18,014 nucleotides of DNA from Chloroflexi bacterium TMED70 (GTDB lineage Bacteria > Chloroflexota > Dehalococcoidia > Lucifugimonadales > Lucifugimonadaceae). The notes beneath the pieces are model-generated. The model searched no databases and was not told the DNA's origin. It worked only from the letters and a program-made list of their open reading frames with translations. The stretch covers positions 50,177-68,190 of the forward strand of contig NHDX01000008.1 in assembly GCA_002171675.1 (NCBI GenBank). Direction: 5' to 3'. Positions 1-7,998 of the stretch are shown here, in pieces; the stretch's first letter is position 1; every line of letters starts with the position of its first letter. A program made the position numbers and the translations under genes.

Positions 1-1167
1 GATTCTATAAGTTTCTGCTGATGAAAATGTGAACATCTCATGCTCTGTCATTCCTCCATACCAATTTTTTACGTACAATCCATCTTTAGTATCTTTAATA
101 ATATCTTCTTTTTTATCTTTTCCATTTTCTATGATAGTGTTACTCATTCTAACTATAGGAGGAAATGCAAATGAAATAGCTCTAGCATTCCCAGTGGCTT
201 CTTCGGACATCTTATTAGCAGTTTCATTTGAGTGTAATCTTCCTGTCAATATACCTTCTCTTATAAGAGGTGTTTTTGTAGCAGGAGTTCCTTCATCATC
301 AAACTCATAAGAGCCTCTAAGATTTGGTATTTTTGCTCCATCTGTAATATTCAGATCTTTATTTCCAAATTTTTTACCAAGCGTTAAAATTTCTTTTAAT
401 CTTTCATTTTCATAAACATTATCTGCTTCTGAAAGATGTCCAAATGCTTCATGAACAAAAACTCCAGCTAGAATTTGATCTAAAACTACAGTAGTTTCTT
501 TTCCATCAACTTTTGGTGCATCAATAAGATCTTTAGCTTTTTTTGCACAATCTAAAATTTCTGAATCTAAATTTTCAATAATTCCATAATCTCCTAATGA
601 TCCAATTGAGAATCCAGATTGTAACATTTCATTTCCATCTGAACTATATGCTGCAACTCTAAGCACAACATGGATAAAATTTTGTTCAATATTATTCCCT
701 TTACTATCTGCAAATAGGACCTTTCTATCCGTGTCTGCATATATTATCTCGCAACTTTCAATGGCCTCTTGACTAAGTATCAAATCTTTATAGTGATCAA
801 GAATATTAATTTTTTCACTCAGCTTGATTTTTCTAGGATCTTTTTTTAGAACTGGAGATACCTTAGTTATAATAGGGTCATTTTTTTCTATTTCAAATAA
901 TTCATTGGAGTTATACTTGGCAAGGGTCAATGTTTCTTTCATTTTTTTTGGAGCTTGATAAATATCATTAAAACTACTAAATCCCCAACCACCATTTGCC
1001 ATAGCTCTTACAGAGCCTCCTAATCTAGAATTTATAGAAATATTTTCTCTTACTTTTCCACTATAAGTAATCCTTGAGGATTTATTTTCTTCTAGTCTGA
1101 TTTCTTTATAGTCACCATTACCAGTTTTTAATACATCATTAATTAAATTTTCATAATTATTATTCAT
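1..1167 (-). CDS. tldD: TldD/PmbA-family metalloprotease, C-terminus cut off by window edge
   Basis: The gene starts at ATG 1167-1165 and stays open for 389 codons to the window edge, so the C-terminus is missing; family members are usually about 450-480 residues. Residues 239-249 read HEAFGHLSEAD, the zinc-binding HExxxH signature of the TldD/TldE (PmbA) family. The residues just before the edge contain GGMTEHEMFTFS, which matches the conserved TldD segment leading to the last metal ligand. Known TldD proteins pair with a second family member, TldE, to cut unfolded peptides, for example in microcin B17 maturation, and act in the cytoplasm; no signal peptide or membrane helix is visible here. 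The start lies 4 bases beyond the stop of the formyltransferase, so it is probably the distal part of that operon. A TldE partner is not visible and could lie beyond position 1. Family assignment is secure; TldD rather than TldE rests on the intact HExxxH. Confidence 0.9.
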   Translation of the reverse strand, partial: MNNNYENLINDVLKTGNGDYKEIRLEENKSSRITYSGKVRENISINSRLGGSVRAMANGGWGFSSFNDIYQAPKKMKETLTLAKYNSNELFEIEKNDPIITKVSPVLKKDPRKIKLSEKINILDHYKDLILSQEAIESCEIIYADTDRKVLFADSKGNNIEQNFIHVVLRVAAYSSDGNEMLQSGFSIGSLGDYGIIENLDSEILDCAKKAKDLIDAPKVDGKETTVVLDQILAGVFVHEAFGHLSEADNVYENERLKEILTLGKKFGNKDLNITDGAKIPNLRGSYEFDDEGTPATKTPLIREGILTGRLHSNETANKMSEEATGNARAISFAFPPIVRMSNTIIENGKDKKEDIIKDTKDGLYVKNWYGGMTEHEMFTFSSAETYRI

Positions 1168-1171
1168 AAAA

Positions 1172-2074
1172 TTATTCTACAAAAAGTTTCTCTTCAATTT
1201 TATTTTTTGTTACCCACTCAATTGAGCTTATTTTTTTTTCACCTTCTGTTTTCATTCTTCCTATAACTAATAAGTTTTCATCAATGCCTATATATACTTG
1301 ATTCTCAGAAAAATATAGTTCTTGATTTTTTATGTTCTTATCATTTTTTATCATCTTACAGTCATATAAGAATACTTTTTTTGAATTTATAATCGTCCAA
1401 GCACCTGGTTGAGGGTCACATCCTCTGATCAAATTATAAATTTTATTTGGAGAATCATTCCAGTCTATTTGCTTTTCTGAACACCAAGATTCATAGGAAG
1501 CATAATTTTCATTTTGATCAATTTTTGGAGCTTTATTTTGAATCACTAATTTTATAGACTCAATAATCGATTCAACTCCAATAGGGAATAGTTTATTAAA
1601 ATATAAACTTCCCGTTGTATCAGATTTATCTATTTCAACTTCTTTTTGTAAAAGTATTGGACCTGTATCCAAACCTTCATCAGGCCAAAAAATTGAGATT
1701 CCTGTTTTTTTATCCCCATTAATGATAGCCCAATTAATTGAAGAAGGTCCTCTATGGAAAGGTAATAAGGAAGGGTGATATTGAATAGTTCCTAATCTTG
1801 GACTTTTGATGATTTCCATAGGCACTATATCTGTAACATAGGCCATAACAAGCAGGTCAACATCAAAAGACTTAAAGCTTTCAATTGCTTCATTATCTCT
1901 TAGTCTTTTAAAGTTTTTAACTGGTAAATTATTTTCTACAGCAAACTGATTTAATGGATCCTTTGGATTAGAAGAAGAAAAAACAGAAGAAATTATAGTT
2001 TCCTTCATTTTGAAGATTTCTTTTGCAACACTTTCTCCAAAAGCAGATTGCCCAATAATTGATATCTTAATCAT
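1172..2074 (-). CDS. Formyltransferase-fold protein resembling the 10-formyl-THF hydrolase domain
   Basis: This is a 300-residue protein of the methionyl-tRNA formyltransferase/10-formyltetrahydrofolate hydrolase fold. I chose ATG 2074 because translation from there begins MIKISIIGQSAFG, directly at the first beta strand; an in-frame ATG at 2113 would add 13 residues lying inside the upstream gene. The central segment contains YHPSLLP, HRGPSSINW, GDKKTG, SIFW and GLDTG. As I recall it, this matches the N-terminal hydrolase domain of vertebrate 10-formyl-THF dehydrogenase (ALDH1L1) more closely than typical Fmt. The catalytic His (H100) and Asp (D136) are present. The position of the catalytic Asn in Fmt (Asn-x-His) is Gln98 here; the ALDH1L1 domain has Ile there. 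No aldehyde dehydrogenase domain follows. The start overlaps the end of the MerR-type gene by 8 bases, indicating translational coupling. It may release formate or transfer formyl from 10-formyl-THF; sugar-nucleotide formyltransferase is an alternative. Confidence 0.8.
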   Translation of the reverse strand: MIKISIIGQSAFGESVAKEIFKMKETIISSVFSSSNPKDPLNQFAVENNLPVKNFKRLRDNEAIESFKSFDVDLLVMAYVTDIVPMEIIKSPRLGTIQYHPSLLPFHRGPSSINWAIINGDKKTGISIFWPDEGLDTGPILLQKEVEIDKSDTTGSLYFNKLFPIGVESIIESIKLVIQNKAPKIDQNENYASYESWCSEKQIDWNDSPNKIYNLIRGCDPQPGAWTIINSKKVFLYDCKMIKNDKNIKNQELYFSENQVYIGIDENLLVIGRMKTEGEKKISSIEWVTKNKIEEKLFVE

Positions 2075-2670
2075 TAAAAAATACCATTCTGCTGTGTTGT
2101 CTAATATTTTCAAAAGCTTCTACAATTGCAAATTCATTTATTTTAGACTTATTTTTTCTTGCATCTGCCAAATGTTCCATAAGAAAATAAGCTTCGGCTT
2201 CACTAAGTTTTTTATATTCATTATGTCTTTTTAAGGTTTCATAAGTGACACCAAGTTCAACCAATGTTTTATATGAAATTATTAATTTTATTATTGCAGT
2301 AGGATGAACAATATTCCCTTCTAAATTTTTTGGCTTATCAATTAAATTATTTGCTAATAATTCTTCATAAAAAAAATTTGTTATATTAGTTATGCTAAGG
2401 ATTTCATCTACAGTAAACGTTTCTTTTATCTCTGTTGAGATAGTATTAATTCTTTTTTTTATAAGCTTCAGTGGGAAACCATCATTTTTTAATTTTTTTA
2501 TTTCTTTTATTTTTTTCAATATGAGTTTCATTGAAGATTGATCTTGTTTTCGATAGTTTTTTTGGGGATTCTAAAATTTTAGATCTAACATAATAATTTA
2601 TTGCAGATGCAGATACACCTGTTATCTTAGAAATTTCTCCTATTGAGTACTCAGAATTATTATTTTTCAT
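2067..2670 (-). CDS. MerR-type transcriptional regulator, split by an apparent +1 frameshift in an A7 run
   Basis: Two overlapping open frames together make one regulator. The first (2670 to 2482) carries a MerR-type helix-turn-helix, YSIGEISKITGVSASAINYYV at about residues 8-28, followed by RSIFNETHIEK. The second continues in another frame with IKEIKKLKNDGFPLKLIKK, the usual MerR continuation. Removing one A from the A7 run (plus-strand T run 2510-2516) joins them as ETHIEKIKEIKKLKNDGF and gives 603 bases, a 200-residue protein. The second half has another helix-turn-helix-like stretch (FTVDEILSITNITNFFYEELL) and no Cys cluster typical of metal sensors, so the ligand is unknown. It lies 18 bases after the exporter stop and overlaps the formyltransferase by 8 bases, so it probably controls this operon. 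The break may be a sequencing error, a real mutation, or a slippage site. Confidence 0.75.
2510..2516 (-). other. A7 homopolymer at the frameshift in the MerR-type gene
   Basis: On the coding (minus) strand this is seven consecutive A between the codons for Glu-Lys and Ile-Lys-Glu. Six A would restore a single uninterrupted reading frame whose protein matches the family on both sides of the junction. Runs of this length are common places for indel errors and also for polymerase slippage in AT-rich genomes. Confidence 0.7.
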
Positions 2671-2688
2671 AACTTTGATTTTACAATA

Positions 2689-5361
2689 TTAAGATTTTTT
2701 AGAAACTAAAACAAGCAAGCTCGGAAGCACTAAAACTGAAGAAATTAGAGCCAGAAGAATCATTATTGCAGTAATTTGTCCAAAACTTGCAAAAAGTGGC
2801 ATTGGCGCCATCCCCATTATCGCAAATCCAGCCATGCTAGAAAGCGCAGATCCTAATAAAGCTATACCCGTACCATTTAATGTTTTTCTGAGAGCTACTT
2901 CTCTGTTATTTTTTCTTATTTCTTCTCTGAATCTTTGGGTTATATGAATCGAAAAGTCTATCCCAACTCCGATTGATATTGCTCCAATAGTAGCTGTTAC
3001 AAAATTTAATGAATATCCTCCAATGTACATAATTCCATATAACCAGCTAACTACTAAACCTATAGGCAAAGTGGTTATTAATGCATACCTCAATGACCTG
3101 AAAGTAATAAACAATACTATAAAAGAAGCTATTGCTGCTAATGGTATGGACCTAAATAAAGCATTTGTTCCACTTGAAAGTTCTACATCTCTGACAAATG
3201 GCGACCCTGTAATTCCAAAGTCTGAAAAATAATCTTTATTTTTTAGTATTTCTAATTCTCTTTCAAGTTCATTTCGTGCCATTGTTGTTACTTCTTGATT
3301 TGCTGAATCAGGTAATCCAACTCTGAGGACTGTAGAAAATTCATTTTCAGATTTAATTAAAGTAAATTTTATTCTGCTAGCAGAGAATATGGTTTCATTA
3401 TTTTCATTTAACAACCCTTTATTAATTAAATTATTATAATAATTATTGACCTCGTTCTGATCATCTGTATTTATTTCTCCAAACCCTAACAAGGACAATA
3501 TATTTGGTTCAATTAGTAATAAATTACCTTTAGAATCATGAGCTAGAAATTCTTTGCTATCTAGTCTTTTTACTAATTTTCTTATATCAGCAATAGCTTC
3601 AGGATTATCCAGTGAACCTTTAATGTAAATTAATCCTATTTCTCCGGTCGTATCACCTAGATGGTAATCTAATTTATCTAAACCTTTTACAAAATCAGAT
3701 TGAGGATTTAAAAAATCTGCAACCTCAAATGAAGCTTCCAGCTTGAAAGCTAAAAATGTACTATAAATTGTAATCAAACCAAAGAAAATTAAAGTTATTA
3801 TTGGCTTTCCACTGAAAAAAATTATTATTGAACTGAAGTAAGATTCAAACTTCTCAAAAAAGCTTTTTTGAGACTTTCTAATTTTTTTGTTAACATACTC
3901 GCCTTTTACAAAATATAAGGGAATAAGCAAAAAAGAAATAATATTAATAACTGAAAGTAATACTCCTAATAAAGGAGAAAGTAAAAGAAAAACTATTACA
4001 GAACCTCCAGCTGTTCCAGCAGAACCTAAAGCTAGGACTAATCTAAATAATTTATTACTAAATAAATTTTCTTTATTATCTAAATACTCAATTCTTGAGA
4101 GTAAAAAAGGAGCATATATTCCAAGTACTATATAAGCCGCAAATGTAGCCACACCAGCTGCTAAGCCGAAATGAACTATAGATTCAATTCCAGCTGTTAC
4201 GTTAGAAAGAAATGCTATAGCATCACTTATAAATGCTAATGTTAAGGCAGCTCCTACGCCTGTAAAGGCCATAATGAACTTTTTATCGAAAGTGATATTA
4301 TTAGATTTTTCTTCCTGATACCTTCTAATAGCATGAACTCCAAAATCAACACCTAGAGATATCATAGCTATTGGAACAATCATATCTGCAACTAATCCAC
4401 CTTTTAAACCAAGTAGATAAGAAAATCCTTTCAACCAAATCATTAGTATTGATAAACCTATACCAATAAGAACTACAGCCCAATAAGATCTCAATGAAAA
4501 CCCAACTACTGCTATCGCTGCAATTACAGTTAAAGTTATAAATAATGCAGATGAAAATCCTTGTCTTTCTCCTTCTAAGTTTACGTCTATAGCTACTCCC
4601 CAAACATTAATATTGGTTAGTTCAGATTTTAGTAAATTTAGTACATTTGTATTAAATTTTTCTTTGTCTATAGTTGCTTGATCGCCTGATAAAGCAACTC
4701 TTTGTGATCCTCCGCCTAAAGATTCGTTATTAGCTAGAACTGCAATTGTAATTGCAGGAGATGTCCACCAGTCAACTTCTTTTCCATTTATATTTCTCTT
4801 TGATAATTTTGAATGAACGCTAATATTTCTTCCTACTTCTTTAAAATCCTCATTACCTAGAACAACTGATAGGACTTCTTTTACTTCTTCATTATTAGCT
4901 TCATTCAAAGATTTATTATATTTAGGATTTATAAGCAAAATGTCATTTACTATATCAGCAATTGTTAGTAGACCGTTTACATTAGCTCCAGTTTCAGAAT
5001 CTATGTATGAGAATAAATGTTCTTTTGGAGTGATAGTTTCTGGAGATAATCTTAGTTCTAAATCATCTTTTCGCAGTTTTTTTTCAGCATTGAATATTTT
5101 TAATAAATTATCTCTAGAAAGAATATCTTCTCCATTTTTACTTTCTAATATAAAAAAAGCAAAATGGGCTTCATCTGAAAATTCATTAGAGATCTTTTTA
5201 TCTAAATCAATTATTGGATCATTTGGAGATGTTGAAGCATCACCTCTATAAGGTATAAACAAGTATGATAAAATTAGTCCAATTGTAAGAAAAATGAATA
5301 ACAGGAATATTTTTTTTGGATTCTCTACGAAGAATGTTGATGTACGTTCATAAATATTCAT
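2689..5361 (-). CDS. RND/MMPL-family exporter (HAE3-like), 890 residues
   Basis: This is a large inner-membrane transporter with the internal duplication of RND proteins. A helix at about residues 18-36 is followed by a long extracytoplasmic domain (about 40-265), then a bundle of helices containing ISLGVDFGVHAIRRYQEE near 333-350. A second single helix (about 520-545), a second soluble domain (about 546-715) and a second bundle with SIGVGIDFSIHITQRFREE near 797-815 complete it. The paired GxDFxxH...R(F/Y)xEE segments are typical of the MMPL domain, and the total length and two-half layout fit HAE3/MMPL exporters, which move lipids or hydrophobic compounds using the proton gradient. No periplasmic adaptor or outer-membrane channel gene is adjacent. 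It is the first gene of an apparent four-gene operon with a MerR-type regulator, a formyltransferase and TldD. No clear ribosome binding site precedes ATG 5361. The substrate cannot be told from sequence. Confidence 0.88.
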   Translation of the reverse strand: MNIYERTSTFFVENPKKIFLLFIFLTIGLILSYLFIPYRGDASTSPNDPIIDLDKKISNEFSDEAHFAFFILESKNGEDILSRDNLLKIFNAEKKLRKDDLELRLSPETITPKEHLFSYIDSETGANVNGLLTIADIVNDILLINPKYNKSLNEANNEEVKEVLSVVLGNEDFKEVGRNISVHSKLSKRNINGKEVDWWTSPAITIAVLANNESLGGGSQRVALSGDQATIDKEKFNTNVLNLLKSELTNINVWGVAIDVNLEGERQGFSSALFITLTVIAAIAVVGFSLRSYWAVVLIGIGLSILMIWLKGFSYLLGLKGGLVADMIVPIAMISLGVDFGVHAIRRYQEEKSNNITFDKKFIMAFTGVGAALTLAFISDAIAFLSNVTAGIESIVHFGLAAGVATFAAYIVLGIYAPFLLSRIEYLDNKENLFSNKLFRLVLALGSAGTAGGSVIVFLLLSPLLGVLLSVINIISFLLIPLYFVKGEYVNKKIRKSQKSFFEKFESYFSSIIIFFSGKPIITLIFFGLITIYSTFLAFKLEASFEVADFLNPQSDFVKGLDKLDYHLGDTTGEIGLIYIKGSLDNPEAIADIRKLVKRLDSKEFLAHDSKGNLLLIEPNILSLLGFGEINTDDQNEVNNYYNNLINKGLLNENNETIFSASRIKFTLIKSENEFSTVLRVGLPDSANQEVTTMARNELERELEILKNKDYFSDFGITGSPFVRDVELSSGTNALFRSIPLAAIASFIVLFITFRSLRYALITTLPIGLVVSWLYGIMYIGGYSLNFVTATIGAISIGVGIDFSIHITQRFREEIRKNNREVALRKTLNGTGIALLGSALSSMAGFAIMGMAPMPLFASFGQITAIMILLALISSVLVLPSLLVLVSKKS

Positions 5362-5438
5362 AATGTTAATTCTAAGTATAACTTACTATAAGTTTAGTTT
5401 TGTAAAGAAAATGTTAATTATATTGTCATGAAATTGTC
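5362..5438. promoter_or_regulatory. Divergent intergenic region with a 15-base palindrome
   Basis: This 77-base gap separates the divergently read exporter and MFS genes and must hold the start signals of both. It contains a perfect palindrome, AACTTA-CTA-TAAGTT, at 5380-5394, which could be an operator. No convincing -35/-10 pair stands out among the many A/T hexamers. Near the MFS start, GTCATGAAA occurs twice; the first ATG (5429) opens a four-codon frame (MKLS) whose stop overlaps the MFS start as ATGA. Confidence 0.35.
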
Positions 5439-6701
5439 ATGAAAAAAATATCAAAAATTTATTATGGATGGCTTATTGTAGTTGCTCTTTTTTTATCAAT
5501 GGCGCTTGGTATAGGTACTAGGCAGGGATTTGGTATATTTGTTGATTTATGGGGGTCTGAATGGGAAACTAATGTATCTTCTATAAGCCTAGCAGCAAGT
5601 ATTGGATGGTTAGTTAATGGACTTGCAGCTCCTATTGTTGGGCAATTATCAGATAAATATGGTCCTAAAATTATTCTTATTTTTTCAGCGATAATAATAT
5701 CATTATCATCAATCCTAGTCGCGACATCATTTAATGTAATAACTTTATCAATTTATTATGGATTCCTTATCTCTTTTGCAACAGCGACTGGAGGTCCTGT
5801 AGGAATATTATTATCAAAGTGGTTTGCTAAAAAAAGAGGCGTTGCCATGGGGGCAGTAATGGCAGGAGGCTCCATAGGTAGTTTATTTTTCATTCCGCTT
5901 TTAACTTTTATAACCTTAAATTACAGTTGGCAATTAGCATGGATAATTATGGGATTATTTGGTCTTATCGTAGTTGTACCTTTATTCATTATCGTTCTAA
6001 AAAATGATCCAAGTGAACTTAAAAATAGCTCTTCACAAATTTTAGAAACTTTGGAATCTAATCAAGATGAAAATGGACCTCTTTGGGTAGATGAATGGTC
6101 AAAAGCTTATAATTCAAAACCGATGTGGCAACTTTCTATGGGATACTTTGTTTGTGGAATTACCACAGCTTCAATTTCAGTTCATTTTATAAATTGGGCT
6201 ATATCTGAGAATATTTCTCCCTCTGAAGCAGCATTCTCTTTTGGAGTTCTAAGCGCTGTTAATGGTGTCTCTGTTTTTTGTTCTGGTTATTTTTCTGATA
6301 TGTTCCAACGAAGATATATATTGGCAATGGTCTACTTTGTTAGAGGTTTGGCGTTCTTGTGTCTTTTGTTGTTATCAGGTCAAATTGCATTATGGGCTTT
6401 TGCTATAGTTGGAGGAATGTCTTGGTTGGCAACTGTTCCACTAACTACAGCTCTAACATCTGAAATTTATGGCCATAAAAAACTTGGATCTTTAGTAGGA
6501 TTGATTAATATGTCTCATCAAATTGGTGGAGCTGCTTCAGTAATTTTATTTGGAATGGCTTTTGATTATTTTGGCAACTATGATTTAGGACTTTGGGTGG
6601 GGGTAATTTCATTAGTAATCGCAACAATAGCTTCCTTCACAATTAGTGAAAAAAAGTTTTCGTCTAGATTTTATGACAAAAGAATTGAACAAACTACATA
6701 A
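5439..6701 (+). CDS. MFS carrier of the monocarboxylate/oxalate-formate antiporter type
   Basis: This 420-residue protein has about 12 predicted helices in two halves joined by a hydrophilic loop at about 190-225. The opening YYGWLIVVALFLSMALGIG followed by QGFGIFVD is typical of the MCT-like/OFA branch of the major facilitator superfamily, whose members carry small organic anions. The cytoplasmic loop between helices 2 and 3 contains GQLSDKYGPK (68-77), the MFS motif A with its conserved Asp. Length is normal. The stop overlaps the start of the next small gene by one base (TAATG), so the two are probably translationally coupled. A dehydrogenase follows about 40 bases later, suggesting import and oxidation of one organic substrate, but the substrate is not identifiable. 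No clear ribosome binding site precedes ATG 5439. Confidence 0.85.
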   Translation: MKKISKIYYGWLIVVALFLSMALGIGTRQGFGIFVDLWGSEWETNVSSISLAASIGWLVNGLAAPIVGQLSDKYGPKIILIFSAIIISLSSILVATSFNVITLSIYYGFLISFATATGGPVGILLSKWFAKKRGVAMGAVMAGGSIGSLFFIPLLTFITLNYSWQLAWIIMGLFGLIVVVPLFIIVLKNDPSELKNSSSQILETLESNQDENGPLWVDEWSKAYNSKPMWQLSMGYFVCGITTASISVHFINWAISENISPSEAAFSFGVLSAVNGVSVFCSGYFSDMFQRRYILAMVYFVRGLAFLCLLLLSGQIALWAFAIVGGMSWLATVPLTTALTSEIYGHKKLGSLVGLINMSHQIGGAASVILFGMAFDYFGNYDLGLWVGVISLVIATIASFTISEKKFSSRFYDKRIEQTT

Positions 6702-6895
6702 TGTTTTTTCAAAAAAAATATCAAACAAGCTTTGAAAATCATCATGGAGATTCTATAAATCCTGATTTTGCTAAGTGGGTTGTAGATTTCATTTCAAGCT
6801 TTTCTAATACCTTTTGGATTTTAGTGTTTACAGCAGGATTTCTGATTATTCTTATTTCATTTGTATTTATTTTGATTCTTTCTAGAAAAAAATAA
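6701..6895 (+). CDS. Small single-helix membrane protein coupled to the MFS carrier
   Basis: I do not recognise this 64-residue protein. It has a polar N-terminal part (about 1-37) and one strongly hydrophobic helix at about 38-61 (ILVFTAGFLIILISFVFILI), ending in a positive SRKK tail. The tail suggests the C-terminus faces the cytoplasm. Its start codon shares one base with the MFS stop (TAATG), which implies synthesis coupled to the carrier. A role as an accessory or stabilising subunit is inference from position and topology alone. Although short, the tight overlap and its position ahead of a dehydrogenase gene argue that it is real. Confidence 0.65.
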   Translation: MFFQKKYQTSFENHHGDSINPDFAKWVVDFISSFSNTFWILVFTAGFLIILISFVFILILSRKK

Positions 6896-6903
6896 AATAG
6901 ATG

Positions 6904-6929
6904 ATAAGTTATGATTATTATGAACTTAT
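6904..6929 (+). promoter_or_regulatory. Inverted repeat just before the ribosome binding site of the dehydrogenase
   Basis: ATAAGTT (6904-6910) and AACTTAT (6923-6929) form a perfect 7-base inverted repeat with a 12-base loop, ending one base before the AGGGGG of the next gene. It could be an operator, or an RNA hairpin affecting access to the ribosome binding site. Its half-sites (TAAGTT/AACTTA) also occur in the palindrome at 5380-5394. In such AT-rich DNA, chance occurrence is possible. Confidence 0.35.
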
Positions 6930-6930
6930 A

Positions 6931-6936
6931 AGGGGG
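6931..6936 (+). promoter_or_regulatory. Ribosome binding site that may indicate a TTG start at 6944
   Basis: AGGGGG can pair along its length with the anti-Shine-Dalgarno sequence, counting one G-U pair. It ends only one base before ATG 6938, which is too close for normal initiation. The in-frame TTG at 6944-6946 is 7 bases away, the usual distance, so the true product may begin two residues later. Confidence 0.5.
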
Positions 6937-6937
6937 A

Positions 6938-7996
6938 ATGGTTTTGGTAATAAGAAATTCTATATTTGGGGCATTGGATGATGGTTCCGGAAACTACTTT
7001 GTAAAACAGATTGAATTTCCAGAAGTATTTGATGGAGCTGCAATTATTGATATTAAAGCATCTGGTATTTGTGGGTCAGATCTTCATATGACAAATGAAA
7101 GAATTGAACCTCAAACTATTCCAAGTGGTCATGAAATAGCTGGAGAAATTATAGAATTACCTAAGTCTTATACAGGGAATCTAGCAATTGGAGATAGAGT
7201 TGCAATAGATAATATTGGAGCAGGTAAATCTTGTAACAATTGTTATTATTGCAATTATGGTCAATTTAGACATTGTGTCAATCCCAGCCCTGAAACTGGA
7301 GGAGGGTTCTCTCAATTCATAACTAGAAAACCTAGTGGGTTATTTAAAATTAGCGATCAAATGGATTGGAATGATGGAGCATTAGTAGAACCAATGGCAG
7401 TTTCAGTACATGGGTTTAGGTTTGCTAATTTTTTACCAGGAGAAACTGTGGCAATTGTAGGTTCATCTACTATTGGTTTATCATCTATTGCCGTAGCTAA
7501 ATCATTTGGTGCCAAGACAATTATCGCATCAGCTAAATACCATCAGCAAGCAGAAGCAGCAAAAAATATGGGAGCAGATATAGTAGTATCATCTGAACCT
7601 GGTGAGTTAGAAAACAAATGTTTTGAAATTACTGAGGGAATTGGTGTTGATGTTGTGGTTGAGACTATTGGAGGGACGTCTAACGTTCCTTTAACTCAAG
7701 CTTCAAAATGTGTAAAAAATACAGGAAAAGTTCTGGTTCTTGGAGGCTTTAGAAATCCAATTGAAGTGAATTTTTTACAACCAATGATTAAGGAGATTAG
7801 CTTTATTCCTGCAACTTGTTACGCAAATATTAATGGAAAACATGATTTTGAAATTGCCATAGATATACTTTCCTCTGGAAATCATCCTTATAAAGAAATT
7901 GTAACTCACCAATATTCTTTAGAGGATATTCAAGAAGGATTTAAAACAGCTTATGATAAGTCATCAGGATCTATCAAGGTTCACATTATGCAATAG
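6938..7996 (+). CDS. Zinc-dependent medium-chain dehydrogenase (sorbitol/threonine dehydrogenase-like)
   Basis: This 352-residue protein has the full medium-chain dehydrogenase plan. The catalytic zinc set is Cys45 in GICGSDLH, His65-Glu66 in SGHEIAGE, and Glu151 in VEPMAVSVHG. The Glu-Pro-Met ligand and the Cys-Gly-Ser-Asp motif are typical of the sorbitol/L-threonine/galactitol dehydrogenase branch. The structural zinc lobe has four Cys at 99, 102, 105 and 113 with the usual spacing. The nucleotide-binding loop reads VAIVGSSTIG rather than the common G-x-G-x-x-G, so cofactor preference is uncertain. The likely reaction is NAD(P)-linked oxidation of a secondary alcohol in a polyol, sugar acid or hydroxy acid. 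It follows an MFS carrier and a small membrane protein on the same strand. A TTG at 6944 may be the real start given the ribosome binding site. Its stop lies 2 bases from the stop of the convergent gene. Confidence 0.88.
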   Translation: MVLVIRNSIFGALDDGSGNYFVKQIEFPEVFDGAAIIDIKASGICGSDLHMTNERIEPQTIPSGHEIAGEIIELPKSYTGNLAIGDRVAIDNIGAGKSCNNCYYCNYGQFRHCVNPSPETGGGFSQFITRKPSGLFKISDQMDWNDGALVEPMAVSVHGFRFANFLPGETVAIVGSSTIGLSSIAVAKSFGAKTIIASAKYHQQAEAAKNMGADIVVSSEPGELENKCFEITEGIGVDVVVETIGGTSNVPLTQASKCVKNTGKVLVLGGFRNPIEVNFLQPMIKEISFIPATCYANINGKHDFEIAIDILSSGNHPYKEIVTHQYSLEDIQEGFKTAYDKSSGSIKVHIMQ

Positions 7997-7998
7997 TT

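Noticed and set aside
29..310. Plus-strand open frame of about 93 codons
   Set aside because: It lies antisense to the clearly recognised TldD gene and shows no family features.
2010..2234. Open frame on the plus strand across the formyltransferase/MerR junction
   Set aside because: It is antisense to two recognised genes, has low-complexity hydrophobic content and no ribosome binding site.
4346..4603. Minus-strand open frame inside the exporter gene
   Set aside because: It is an out-of-frame shadow of the exporter's membrane domain, rich in Arg, Trp and Cys as expected for shifted hydrophobic codons.
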